This document shows positions 44,165 through 55,200 of a DNA stretch of 64,000 bases, piece by piece. Origin of the DNA: Microbacterium sp. XT11 (lineage in GTDB: Bacteria > Actinomycetota > Actinomycetes > Actinomycetales > Microbacteriaceae); the NCBI RefSeq assembly GCF_001513675.1, contig NZ_CP013859.1:3287081-3351080 (forward strand), read 5' to 3'. Position 1 is the stretch's first letter; every line of letters begins with the position of its first letter. Position numbers and translations under genes: made by a program. The notes under the pieces are model-generated. The model searched no databases and was not told where the DNA came from. It saw only the letters and a list, made by a program, of their open reading frames with translations.

Positions 44165-45718
44165 GTGACCGCGTCAGAGCCCCTGCTGCCCGCCCCCGAG
44201 ACGAGGCTCACGCGGTACGGCTCCCTGCGCGACCGCATCCTGCAGAGCCCCGACCGGGGACGCACGGTCCGCTGGTTCGCGCCGCTCGTCGTCACCCTCC
44301 TCGCCGCCGTGCTGCGGCTGGTCAACCTGGGCCACCCGCACCAGCTCGCGTTCGACGAGACGTACTACGTCAAGGATGCCTGGTCGCTGTGGACCCTGGG
44401 GTACGAGGGCACCTGGGGCGAGAACGCGAACGAGGCGTTCATCACGCTGCAGCAGCTGCCCCTCGACCCCAAGGGGGCGTTCATCGTGCATCCACCGCTG
44501 GGCAAGTGGCTGATCGCGCTCGGCATGGCCATCGGCGGGCCCGACAACAGCGTCGGCTGGCGGCTCGCGACGGCCCTTCTCGGCACGGGAACCGTGCTCC
44601 TCACCTACCTCATCGCACGGCGCCTCACCGGGTCGGTCGTGGTGGCGACGGTCGCCGGCACCCTGCTCGCGATCGACGGACTCGGCATCGTGCTCAGCCG
44701 CATCGCCCTCCTCGACGGCATCCTCACCTTCTTCATCATGCTCGGGGTGCTGTTCGTCCTGCTCGACCGCGAGCGCGTGCTGCCCCTCATCGGGCAGTCG
44801 GATGCCGACGCTCCCGATCCGATGTGGGGCCGCGTCGTCTGGCGCCGGCCGTGGCTCGTCGCCGCGGGTCTCGCGTTCGGCGCCGCCTGCGCCGTGAAGT
44901 GGTCGGGGCTGTATGCCCTCGCGGCATTCGGGCTGTACGTCGTCGTGACCGACGCGCTCGCGCGCCGGCGGGCGGGCGTGGTCCTGTGGCCGACGGACGC
45001 GGCGTTCCGGCAGGGCCCCGTGTCGTTCGTGCTCATGGTCGTCCCCGCGTTCGCGGTGTACGTCGCGAGCTGGACCGGATGGTTCGTCACGAGCGGCGGC
45101 TACAACCGCACGCTCGACCCGAACCCGTTCGTGTCGCTGTGGCGCTACCACCAGGCAATGCTGAACTTCCACGTCGGGCTCACGAGCGGGCATCCGTACG
45201 CCAGCCCCGCGTGGGAATGGCCGTTCCTCCTGCGCCCCACCGCGGTGTGGGTGGGCAGCGACCCCGGCCCGTGCGGGATCGACCACTGCATCGCCGTGAT
45301 CTCCAGCATCCCGAACCCGCTCATCTGGTACGCGGGCGTCGCAGCCGCCGTCTACCTGCTGTACCGGCTCGTGCGGGCGGTCATGGCCGGTCGCGCCCCC
45401 GATCCCGCGCTGACCCTCCCCCTCGTGGGCCTCGCCGCGACGTACGTGCCGTGGCTCCTGTTCCCCGACCGCACGGTGTTCCAGTTCTATACGGTGGCGA
45501 TGATGCCGTTCCTCGTGCTGGGCCTCGCCGCGACCCTGCGGGTCATCGCGGGGCGCCGCGACGACCCCCTCCCCCGACGGCAGTCAGGGGAGCGCACCGT
45601 CATGATCTTCCTCGTGTTCGTCGTGCTGGTGTCGGTGTTCTTCTACCCCGTGTGGACGGGCATGAGCGTTCCGTATCCGTTCTGGCTCCTGCACAACTGG
45701 CTGCCGGGATGGGTGTGA
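44165..45718 (+). CDS. protein O-mannosyltransferase (PMT family)
   Basis: This 517-residue membrane enzyme transfers mannose from polyprenyl-phosphate mannose to Ser/Thr of secreted proteins. It has about 11 helices, the catalytic Asp-Glu in the first external loop (LAFDETYYVKDAWSLW) and the conserved IVHPPLGKWLIALGM. The GTG start is at 44165. It is the bacterial homologue of M. tuberculosis Rv1002c, which is likewise beside rsmI. Proline/threonine-rich exported proteins such as that at 30157 could be substrates. Confidence 0.93.
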   Translation: MTASEPLLPAPETRLTRYGSLRDRILQSPDRGRTVRWFAPLVVTLLAAVLRLVNLGHPHQLAFDETYYVKDAWSLWTLGYEGTWGENANEAFITLQQLPLDPKGAFIVHPPLGKWLIALGMAIGGPDNSVGWRLATALLGTGTVLLTYLIARRLTGSVVVATVAGTLLAIDGLGIVLSRIALLDGILTFFIMLGVLFVLLDRERVLPLIGQSDADAPDPMWGRVVWRRPWLVAAGLAFGAACAVKWSGLYALAAFGLYVVVTDALARRRAGVVLWPTDAAFRQGPVSFVLMVVPAFAVYVASWTGWFVTSGGYNRTLDPNPFVSLWRYHQAMLNFHVGLTSGHPYASPAWEWPFLLRPTAVWVGSDPGPCGIDHCIAVISSIPNPLIWYAGVAAAVYLLYRLVRAVMAGRAPDPALTLPLVGLAATYVPWLLFPDRTVFQFYTVAMMPFLVLGLAATLRVIAGRRDDPLPRRQSGERTVMIFLVFVVLVSVFFYPVWTGMSVPYPFWLLHNWLPGWV

Positions 45719-45737
45719 ACCGCACCCCCGGTCCGGA

Positions 45738-46220
45738 TCAGGGCTGATCGGCGCCGGCGACGTGCTCGACGAGCGGGAGCACGCGCCCGGAGAGGTGCGT
45801 GCGCATCGCGATCGACGACGCCGTGCGCGCCACCCCGGGAACAAGGGCCACCCGGTCGAGCACGTCCTGCAGCTGCGCCGCGTCGCGTGCGACGAGCCGC
45901 AGCTGCATGTCGCTCGCCCCGGTGACCGTGTGCATGTCGACGATCTCCGGGACGGCGGCGGCGAGAGCCTCCGCGACGTCGTCGTGCCCGACCTTCTGAT
46001 CGATCTCGACGAGGCAGAACGCGACGACGCCGTACCCGAACCCGGCAGGGTCGATGAGCGGCACGATCGCCTCGATGACCCCACCCTCGTGCAGCCGCGC
46101 GAGCCTGCTCGTCGCGGTGCCGCGAGCCACGCCCAGTCTGCGGGCGCATTCGAGGATCGGGAGCTGCGGCTCCTCGGTGAGCAGCCGGATCAGCTCGGCG
46201 TCGAGGCGATCGATGCGCAC
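45738..46220 (-). CDS. Lrp/AsnC-family regulator
   Basis: Starts at GTG 46220 (VRIDRLDAELIRLL) for 160 residues, typical of Lrp/AsnC. The helix-turn-helix includes ILECARRLGVARGTATSRLARLHEGGVI. The RAM effector domain follows (VDMHTVTGASDMQLRLVARD). It is the last gene of an operon with an amino acid permease and an aminotransferase, so it likely senses the transported amino acid and controls the operon promoter. Confidence 0.93.
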   Translation of the reverse strand: MRIDRLDAELIRLLTEEPQLPILECARRLGVARGTATSRLARLHEGGVIEAIVPLIDPAGFGYGVVAFCLVEIDQKVGHDDVAEALAAAVPEIVDMHTVTGASDMQLRLVARDAAQLQDVLDRVALVPGVARTASSIAMRTHLSGRVLPLVEHVAGADQP

Positions 46221-46222
46221 GG

Positions 46223-47611
46223 CTACTCCTTCACGACGCCGGGGCGCGAGGCTCCCCTGGTCACCCGGGCGACGACGAGCAGCACCGCCGTGAGCCCGAG
46301 GGTGAGCAGCAGCTGCGTGCGCGCGGCAGGGTCGATCATCGTGAGCGCGACGACGCCCGCGAGCAGCACCAGGCAGAGCCATGACAGCCACGGGAATCCC
46401 CACATGCGCATGGGCATCGGTGCGCCGTCGCGGTCGGCACGGCGACGCAGGATGATCTGCGACACCGCGGTCGCGGTCCAGATCACCAGCAGCGTCGAGC
46501 CGACGACGTTGAGCAGAGCGGGGAGGACCGTGTCGGGGAACGCCCAGTTCAGCACGACGGTCACGAACCCGAACGCCACCGAGGCGAGCACCGCGACGTA
46601 GGGCACGCCCTTGGCGCTCGTGCGCGTGGCTGCGAGAGGAGCGAACCCGCGCTCGGCGAGCGAGTACGCCATGCGGGACGCGCCGTAGATGTTCGCGTTC
46701 ATCGCCGAGAGCAGCGCCACCACGACGATGAGGTCCATCACCAGGCCGACGCCGGGCACTCGCAGGGTGTCGAGCACGGCCGAGAACGGCCCGGCCTTCA
46801 CCGAGGGGTCGTTCCACGGCAGCACCGACACGATCACGAAGATCGAGCCGACGTAGAAGATGAGGATCCGCACGAGCACCTCGCGCACGATGCGTCGGAT
46901 GTTGCGAGAGGGATCGTCGGACTCCGCCGCGGCGATCGCGACGACCTCGGTGCCGCCGAACGCGAAGACCACGATGAGGAGCGCGGCGGCGATGCCGGTC
47001 ATGCCGTTCGGGGCGAAGCCGCCGTGCGCGACGACGTTGGTCACGCCCGTCGCGGGGACTCCGGGGATCAGCCCGATGATCGCGCACGCGCCCACCACGA
47101 GGAAGGCGATGATGGCGGCGACCTTGATCGCCGCGAACCAGAACTCGAACCGTCCGTAGTTCCGCACGCCGAAGAGGTTCACGGCGGTCAGGGCGGCGAC
47201 GAACACGAGCACCCACACCCAGGCGGGCACGGCCGGGATCCACGCCGCGACGATGCCGCCGGCTCCGGTCGCCTCGGCGGCGATCACGACCACGAGCTGG
47301 ATCCAGTAGAGCCACCCCACCGCGCTGCCGGCGCTGCGCCCCATGGCCTTCTGCGCATAGGAGCTGAACGCGCCCGAGCTCGGGCGGGCGGCGACCATCT
47401 CGGCGAGCATCGCCATGACGAGCACGACGATGCCGCCGGCGACCAGGTACGAGATGAGCACGGCGGGGCCGGCGATGCCGATCGCCTGACCGGACCCGAC
47501 GAAGAGGCCTGCGCCGATCGCGCCGCCGAGACCCATCATGGAGATCTGCCGACGGGTGAGCCCCGGGTGGAGGCCCTTGGTGGTCGTCGTGGTGACGGGA
47601 ACCTCCGTCAT
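46223..47611 (-). CDS. amino acid permease (APC superfamily)
   Basis: This 462-residue APC/AAT-family transporter has 12 helices. The helix 1 motif MMGLGGAIGAGLFVGSG and helix 6 region VVFAFGGTEVVAIAAAESDDP are hallmarks of GABA/proline/aromatic permeases. The start at 47611 overlaps the aminotransferase stop by 4 bp. Given its neighbours, it probably imports an aromatic or branched amino acid for transamination. Confidence 0.93.
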   Translation of the reverse strand: MTEVPVTTTTTKGLHPGLTRRQISMMGLGGAIGAGLFVGSGQAIGIAGPAVLISYLVAGGIVVLVMAMLAEMVAARPSSGAFSSYAQKAMGRSAGSAVGWLYWIQLVVVIAAEATGAGGIVAAWIPAVPAWVWVLVFVAALTAVNLFGVRNYGRFEFWFAAIKVAAIIAFLVVGACAIIGLIPGVPATGVTNVVAHGGFAPNGMTGIAAALLIVVFAFGGTEVVAIAAAESDDPSRNIRRIVREVLVRILIFYVGSIFVIVSVLPWNDPSVKAGPFSAVLDTLRVPGVGLVMDLIVVVALLSAMNANIYGASRMAYSLAERGFAPLAATRTSAKGVPYVAVLASVAFGFVTVVLNWAFPDTVLPALLNVVGSTLLVIWTATAVSQIILRRRADRDGAPMPMRMWGFPWLSWLCLVLLAGVVALTMIDPAARTQLLLTLGLTAVLLVVARVTRGASRPGVVKE

Positions 47612-48669
47612 GCCGTCACCGCCTCGCGCACGAGAGCCGCGGCGACCCGGTCGATGTCGTCCACGCTCCCCGACGAGATGCGCACGCCCTCCCCCGGGAA
47701 GGCGCGGGTGATCACCCCGCCGTCGCGCAGCAGCGCCTCCAGCTCCTCGGTGCGCTCGCCAGCGGCCACCCAGACGAAGTTCGCCTGCGACGGCACAGCC
47801 GGCCAGCCGGCATCCGTGAGCAGGTCGTGCAGCCTGTCGCGCTGCGCGACGACCTCGTCGATGCGCGCGGCGAGCTCCTCCTCCGCCGCGAGCGACGCCC
47901 GCGCGGCGACCTGCGCGAGGTCGGTGACCCCGAACGGCACGGCGACCTTGCGCTGGTTCTCGGCCACCTCGCGCGGCGAGATCGCGTACCCCACCCGCAG
48001 GCCGGCGAGACCGTAGGCCTTCGAGAAGGTGTGCAGCACGGCGACGTGCGGATGCCGGCGGAACAGCTCGATCCCCGCGCCGAAGCTGTCGGTCCGGTCG
48101 AAGTGCACGTAGGCCTCGTCGATGACCACGAGGACGTCGCGCGGCACGGCGGCGACGAAGCGCTCGAGGTCGGCCGCCCCCACCACGGTGCCGGTCGGGT
48201 TGTTGGGGTTGCAGACGAAGATCGCGCGCGTGCGCGGAGTGATGGCGGCGAGCATCGCGTCGAGGTCGTGCGCGTGCTCGGCGGTCAGGGGCACGGCGAC
48301 CGGTGTGGCGCCGGCGATGCGCACGAGCGAGGGGTACGCCTCGAACGAGCGCCACGCGAAGATCACCTCGTCGCCCTCGCCGGCGACCGCGTGGATGAGC
48401 TGCGCCGCGAGCTCGACGGAGCCGGCGCCGACGGTGACGAGCGCGGGGTCGACGTCGTAGCGGGCGGCGAGGTCGTCGCGCAGGGCGGCGGCGCTCATGT
48501 CGGGGTACCGGTTGATGGTGCCGAGCCGCTCCTGCACGGCGCGCACGACCGCCGGCAGCGGCGGGTGCGGCGACTCGTTGGAGGAGAGCTTCGACGCGCC
48601 CTCCGGGGCCGAGCGGCCCTGTCGGTAGGCGGGAACGGCCTCGAGCCCCGGACGGGAGGGAAGTGTCAT
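47608..48669 (-). CDS. histidinol-phosphate / aromatic aminotransferase family
   Basis: This 353-residue fold-type I PLP aminotransferase has SNESPHPPLPAV, the cofactor-binding VCNPNNPTGTVV and IDEAYVHF, and the PLP lysine in HTFSKAYGLAGLRVGY. It matches HisC2/Pat-type enzymes that act on aromatic amino acids or histidinol phosphate. Outside any histidine operon and cotranscribed with a permease and an Lrp regulator, an aromatic-acid role is favoured. Confidence 0.92.
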   Translation of the reverse strand: MTLPSRPGLEAVPAYRQGRSAPEGASKLSSNESPHPPLPAVVRAVQERLGTINRYPDMSAAALRDDLAARYDVDPALVTVGAGSVELAAQLIHAVAGEGDEVIFAWRSFEAYPSLVRIAGATPVAVPLTAEHAHDLDAMLAAITPRTRAIFVCNPNNPTGTVVGAADLERFVAAVPRDVLVVIDEAYVHFDRTDSFGAGIELFRRHPHVAVLHTFSKAYGLAGLRVGYAISPREVAENQRKVAVPFGVTDLAQVAARASLAAEEELAARIDEVVAQRDRLHDLLTDAGWPAVPSQANFVWVAAGERTEELEALLRDGGVITRAFPGEGVRISSGSVDDIDRVAAALVREAVTA

Positions 48670-48709
48670 CGGTCAGAGCATCCTTGCTGTGAATCGGACG
48701 GGTCGCGCC

Positions 48710-48779
48710 AGACTAGACCGGATGCCGCGCACTGGGCAATCGGTTCATCATTATCTGCGCATGCCGCGCAGTCGAACCG
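48710..48779 (-). promoter_or_regulatory. promoter and nested palindrome upstream of the aminotransferase operon
   Basis: On the minus strand TTGCCC (48739-48734) and TAGTCT (48715-48710) are spaced 18 bp as -35/-10. Just upstream are nested inverted repeats: CGGTTC (48741-48746) with GAACCG (48774-48779), enclosing CTGCGC (48755-48760) with GCGCAG (48766-48771). The position abutting the -35 fits an Lrp-type regulator site. Confidence 0.5.
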
Positions 48780-48826
48780 TTGGGATCGGGAGATCGCTAT
48801 GCAGAATGTACAATCCCCCTCGTGCA

Positions 48827-50626
48827 TCAGCGCGCGACCGCGACCTCTGCCGGATCGCTCACCGGCAGGCGGCACGCGAAGGCGCGGCAGTCGAACGCCC
48901 GCTCGGGCGCATCGGCCTTGCCCTCGAACAGCTCGAATCCGGCGTCGGCGAACGCCCGCGCCTGCGCCGGGGTCACGACGGCGATCGCATCGGCATCTGC
49001 GACGGCGGCAGCGCGGGCCAGCGGTCCGTCGGGAGAGTCGGTCACGACCACCAGCTGCCGCGGCACCCCGACGAGACCGGCGGCCGCCCGCAACAGGCTT
49101 CCGTGCGCGAAAGGCTGCTCCCGCGCTCGCACGGCGTGCGCGCGCACGATCGACGCCGCAGCTTCGCGATAGCGCTCGCCCGCTCCCAGGAACCAGGCCG
49201 AGAGGGCGGCGAGCGCGACGGCCGCCGCATCGGACGGCAGATCGCCGTCGGTCTGATCCGGAGCCGGAGCGATCCCTTGGGCCGCCAGCAGCGGATCGCC
49301 ACCGACGCCATCGAGTGCGCGATCGAGCAGCTCGCGACCCTGCACGGCCCAGGCCGCCTCACCAGACGCCGCGGCGAGCGCGAACAGACCCCGTGCGAAG
49401 AGCGCCAGATCGGATGCCGTCGCCGACGCGGCCGAGGCGTTCCCGTCGAGCGAGGTACGTGCGAGGGCCCCGTCGGGCGCGCGGTTCACGCGCAGGACGA
49501 ACCCTGCGACCTCAGCCGCATCGTCGATCCATGCCGGTTCTCCGAGCACTGCGCCCGCGCGGGCGATGGCGCCGATCGCGAGCCCGTTCCAGCCTGTGAT
49601 GACCTTGCCGTCGACCGCCGGAGGCTCGAGGCCGGCACGCTCCGGCACCCCACGCAGGTAGTAGCCGCCCTCGCTGCGCTCGCCGTCGATCCAGGACTCC
49701 GAATCCTGCGCGGCGCCGAAGCCGCCGCCGTCGAGCCGGAGCGTCGACAGCAGAAAGCGTGCGATGCCGCGAGCCGTGGCGTCGTCGCCGGCATCGAGGG
49801 CGACGTCGAGCAGCTGCGCGTTGTCGGTCAGCATCCGTTCGTAGTGCGGCACCGTCCAGTCGCGCCCGGTCGCATAGCGGAAGAAGCCGCCGTCGTCGTC
49901 ACGCAGATTCGACCCGGCCATCGCCGCGAGGGCCCGGTCGGCGGACGCCGCGGCCTCCGTCGGCCCGCTGCGCACGACAGGGCTCTGCAGAAAGGACAGC
50001 ACGGTGGCGACGGGGAACTTCGGTGCGCCGCCGAATCCGCCGAACGAGTGATCCTCCCGAGCGGCGATCGCCTCAGCGGCGGTGACCAGCTCGACGGCGG
50101 TCGGCAGGTCGGAGGGCGTGGATGCCGCAGCGCTGGCGAGCGCGTCGGCGACGGCATCCGCCGACTCCTCCGCCTGCGCCCGCCGGAGCGTCCATGCCTC
50201 GGTGACCGCGTCGAGCACCTGGCGGAACGAGGGCATCGGCGCATGCGGCTCGGGAGGCCAGTAGGTGCCGGCGTAGAACGTGCGACCGCGCGGCGTCGCG
50301 AACACCGTGAGCGGCCAGCCGAGGTTCTGCGTGAACGCCGACGCCGCGGCCATGTACGCCCCGTCGACGTCGGGATGCTCCTCCCGATCGACCTTGACCG
50401 CCACGAACCCGCGATTGATCTGCGCCGCCGTCTCGGGGTCGGCGAACGACTCCCGCGCCATCACATGGCACCAGTGACACGTGGAATAGCCGATCGAGAT
50501 GAGCAGCGGCACGTCGCGGCGCCGCGCTTCGGCGAACGCCTCCGGCCCCCACGGGTGCCAGTCCACGGGGTTGTCGGCGTGCGCCCGCAGGTAGGGGCTG
50601 AGCGTATCGGCGAGCCGGTTGGTCAT
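48827..50626 (-). CDS. DUF255 thioredoxin-like / six-hairpin glycosidase-fold protein (YyaL family)
   Basis: This 599-residue protein opens with [24 protein letters not shown]. The thioredoxin-like DUF255 domain follows, with CxxC in [11 protein letters not shown] near residue 50 and [14 protein letters not shown]. The rest forms an alpha/alpha-barrel-like domain ([33 protein letters not shown]). The family is widespread; its biochemical role is not settled. There is no signal peptide. Confidence 0.92.
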   Translation of the reverse strand: MTNRLADTLSPYLRAHADNPVDWHPWGPEAFAEARRRDVPLLISIGYSTCHWCHVMARESFADPETAAQINRGFVAVKVDREEHPDVDGAYMAAASAFTQNLGWPLTVFATPRGRTFYAGTYWPPEPHAPMPSFRQVLDAVTEAWTLRRAQAEESADAVADALASAAASTPSDLPTAVELVTAAEAIAAREDHSFGGFGGAPKFPVATVLSFLQSPVVRSGPTEAAASADRALAAMAGSNLRDDDGGFFRYATGRDWTVPHYERMLTDNAQLLDVALDAGDDATARGIARFLLSTLRLDGGGFGAAQDSESWIDGERSEGGYYLRGVPERAGLEPPAVDGKVITGWNGLAIGAIARAGAVLGEPAWIDDAAEVAGFVLRVNRAPDGALARTSLDGNASAASATASDLALFARGLFALAAASGEAAWAVQGRELLDRALDGVGGDPLLAAQGIAPAPDQTDGDLPSDAAAVALAALSAWFLGAGERYREAAASIVRAHAVRAREQPFAHGSLLRAAAGLVGVPRQLVVVTDSPDGPLARAAAVADADAIAVVTPAQARAFADAGFELFEGKADAPERAFDCRAFACRLPVSDPAEVAVAR

Positions 50627-50659
50627 GCCCTCACGCTACGCCGCTGCGCGCGCGCCGGG

Positions 50660-51229
50660 TCAGCCGGCGAGGAGATCCACGGGCCGGGTGGCGGCATAGC
50701 CCACGAGCGGGAGTGCACGCTCTGCGGCCAGTGCGATGCGCGACTGGAGCGCCTCGGAGTCGATCTCGTAGCCCGCGAAATCCGTGTCGCTGGCGTAGAC
50801 GCCCAGCGGCAGGGTGAGCGCCTGGAAGAAGGCGAACAGCGGCCGCAGCTGATGCTCGATGATGAGCGCGTGCCGCTCCCCTCCGCCGGTCGCGGCCAGC
50901 AGCACGGGCTTTCCGACGAGCTCGTACTGTCCGACGAAGTCGAACAGATGCTTGAACAGGCCGGTGAACGAGGCACGGTAGACGGGGCTGCCGACGATGA
51001 GGAGGTCGGCCGTCTCGATCGCACGCAGCAGCTCCTCGACCCGGGGCGGCAGCTGATCGCGCCGCAGCGCGCCGGCGAGATCGGGACCGATGTCGGTCAG
51101 CTCGATGAGCCGCACCTCGACCTCGGCGCGCTCCGCGATCGCGGACGCGATCGCGCGGACGAGGGCCGTTGTCTTGCTGGGCTCGTGCAGGGAACCCGAC
51201 ACGGCGACGACGCGGTAGGCAACTGTCAT
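50660..51229 (-). CDS. NADPH-dependent FMN reductase (MsuE-like)
   Basis: The start at 51229 (MTVAYRVVAVSGSLHEPSKTT) gives 189 residues. The flavodoxin-fold motifs GSLHEPSKT and IVGSPVYRASFTGLFKHLFDF identify the SsuE/MsuE group that supplies reduced FMN to two-component monooxygenases. A flavin monooxygenase of the SsuD type is encoded about 6 kb away (57084-58214), a possible client though not in the same operon. Confidence 0.9.
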   Translation of the reverse strand: MTVAYRVVAVSGSLHEPSKTTALVRAIASAIAERAEVEVRLIELTDIGPDLAGALRRDQLPPRVEELLRAIETADLLIVGSPVYRASFTGLFKHLFDFVGQYELVGKPVLLAATGGGERHALIIEHQLRPLFAFFQALTLPLGVYASDTDFAGYEIDSEALQSRIALAAERALPLVGYAATRPVDLLAG

Positions 51230-51305
51230 GCGGTCGAAGGTACTCGCGACGACGCCCCGTGTCGCGAGGAACGACACGGGGCGTCATGCAGAGAACGAGA
51301 AGGAC

Positions 51306-52151
<846 letters not shown>

Positions 52152-52227
52152 CTAGAACCGGGCGGCGACACGAGGGCGCGGCGGCGGCGCGACGCCGGCA
52201 CCGATCGGCGGAATACGATGGAGGGTC

Positions 52228-55200
52228 ATGTCCTCCCCCGCGATCTCCTATCCTCCCGAGCTGCCCGTCAGCGCCGCACGGGAGGAGATCGCCGATGCGA
52301 TCCGCGACCATCAGGTCGTCATCGTCGCCGGCGCCACCGGTTCGGGCAAGACCACGCAGCTGCCGAAGATCTGCCTCGAGCTCGGCCGCACGCGCATCGC
52401 GCACACACAGCCGCGCAGGCTCGCCGCCCGCACGATCGCCGAGCGCGTCGCCGAGGAACTCCGGGTCGAGCTCGGCGGACTCGTCGGCTACAAGGTGCGC
52501 TTCACCGACCAGGTCTCCGATGCCACGCGCATCGCGCTCATGACCGACGGCATCCTGCTCAACGAGATCCACCGCGACCGCCTGCTGCGCCGCTACGACA
52601 CGATCATCATCGACGAGGCCCACGAGCGCTCCCTCAACGTCGACTTCCTCCTCGGCTACCTTCGCCGCATCCTGCCGGAGCGGCCCGATCTCAAGGTGAT
52701 CATCACCTCGGCGACCATCGACCCGGAGAGCTTCGCGCGCCACTTCGCGGATGCCGCGGGCGAGCCGGCGCCGATCATCGAGGTCTCCGGCCGCACGTTC
52801 CCCGTCGAGATCCGCTATCGCCCGCGCACCGACGAGAGCGAGGAGGAGGACGAGGTCGCCGAGATCGTCGCGGCCCTGCGCGAGCTCGACCGCGAAGCAC
52901 CCGGAGACGTGCTCGTGTTCCTCCCCGGTGAGGCCGAGATCCGCGACGCCGCGGATGCCGTGAGGAGCGCGTACCGCTCGCAGACCGCGCCCGTCGAGGT
53001 GCTGCCGCTGTACGGGCGCCTTTCCGCCGCCGAGCAGCACCGCGTGTTCGAACGCTCCACGGTCGCAGGGCTCCGGCGGCGCGTGGTGCTCGCGACCAAC
53101 GTGGCCGAGACGAGCCTCACGGTGCCGGGCATCAAGTACGTCATCGACACGGGCACCGCGCGCATCTCGCGCTACAGCACGAGGTCGAAGGTGCAGCGTC
53201 TCCCCATCGAACCGGTGTCGCAGGCCTCCGCGAATCAGCGGTCGGGCCGTGCCGGCCGCACGAGCGACGGGATCGCCATCCGCCTGTACGGAGAAGACGA
53301 CTTCGAGAAGCGGCCCGAGTTCACCGAGCCGGAGATCCTGCGCACCTCGCTCGCCTCCGTCGTGCTGCAGATGCTGTCTCTCGGGTTCGGCGACATCACG
53401 GAGTTCCCGTTCCTCACCCCTCCCGACTCGCGCGGCGTGAAGGCGGCGTTCGACCTGCTCACCGAGCTCGGCGCGGTGTCGGACGGACGACTGACCCGCG
53501 TCGGTCGCGAGCTGGCGCGGATGCCGATGGATCCGCGACTGGCGCGGATGCTCGTGGAGGCGCGACGCACTGGGGTGGTCCCGCAGGTGCTCCCCATCGT
53601 GGCGGGGCTCTCGATCCAGGACGTGCGCGAGCGTCCCTCGGCCGACGCGCCGCAGGCGGTGCGGGACGAGGCGGATCGCCTGCACGCCCGCTTCGCGGAT
53701 CCCACGAGCGACTTCCTCGCCCTGCTGAACCTGTGGAACCACCTGCGCCGGCAGCAGCGTGAGCTCGGCTCCAGCGCCTTCCGGCGGATGTGCCGCACCG
53801 AGCACCTCAACTACGTGCGGGTGCGGGAGTGGTTCGACGTGCACCGCCAGTTGCGCACGCTCGTGCGCGAGGGCGGCGAGCCCGCCTCCGACAGCGCCGC
53901 GGCCGACCCCGACGCGATCCACCGGGCGATCCTGGCAGGACTCCTCTCGCAGATCGGCATCCTCGACGAGCGGACCGCCGCGAAGGGCCAGAACAAGACG
54001 GCGTCGAAGGAGCAGAAGCGCCGGATGGCGGAGTACCGCGGCGCCCGCGGCATCCGCTTCTCGATCTTCCCCGGCTCCGGCCTGCGCAAGAAGAGCCCGA
54101 ACGCGGTGATGGCGGCCGAGATCGTCGAGACCTCGCGCACGTTCGCCCGCACGGTCGCCGCGATCGATCCGGCCTGGGCCGAGGCGCTGGCCGGAGACCT
54201 CGCCAAGCGGCAGATCAGCGAGCCGCACTGGTCGAAGGACGCGGGCGCAGCGATCGCGTACGAGAAGGTCACGCTGTTCGGCGTCGAGATCGTCGCGCGC
54301 CGTCGCGTGCAGTTCGCCCGCGTCGACAGGGCGGCATCGCGCGAGCTCTTCGTGCGGCACGCCCTCGTGGAGGGCGAGTGGGACCCGTCGCGTCTCGACA
54401 AGCGCGTCAGCGCGTTCTGGCGCAGCAACGCGGAGCTCCGCCGCAGGCTGGAGAAGCTCGAGGATCGCGAGCGGCGCCGCGACATCCTCGCCGGCGACGA
54501 GGAGGTGTTCCGCTTCTACGACGAGCGCATCCCCGCCGAGGTGTTCGACGTGCGATCCTTCGAGAAGTGGTGGCGAGAGGCGCTCGCGACAACGCCGAAG
54601 CTGCTCACGATGCGGGAGTCCGACCTCGTCGACGACGACAGCCGCGCCGATCAGAGCGAGTTCCCCACCCGCTGGACGCAGGGTGACCAGGTGCTCGGGC
54701 TCGCATACCGGTTCGAGCCGGGTGCGCCCGACGACGGGGTGAGCGTGGTCGTGCCGCTCGCGCTGCTCGCCCAGCTCGACGACACCGGCTTCGACTGGCA
54801 GGTGCCCGGCCTGCGCGACGAGCTGATCACCGCGCTGCTGCGCTCGCTCCCCAAGGCGATCCGGCGACATGTCGTCCCTGCGGCGGACTGGGCGGAGAGG
54901 TTCAGCGCCGAGCTCGCCGGAGCGGGCCCGGAGTCGCACGGCGGACGCCCTGACCGCACGCTCGCGCAGGCGCTCGCCCGACTCATCCAGCCGCTGGCGA
55001 ACCAGCCCGTCTCGGCATCCGACTTCGACCTCGCACGGGTCCCGGCCCACCTGCGCATGAACTTCCGCGCCGTCGACGAACGCGGGCGCGTCGTCGGGTC
55101 GAGTCGAGATCTCCCCGACCTGCAGTCGAGGCTGTCCGACCGCGCGCGCAGCAGCGTCGCGCGATCGGTGAGCGCGTCACGTTCCGAGGCGCCGAGTCGC

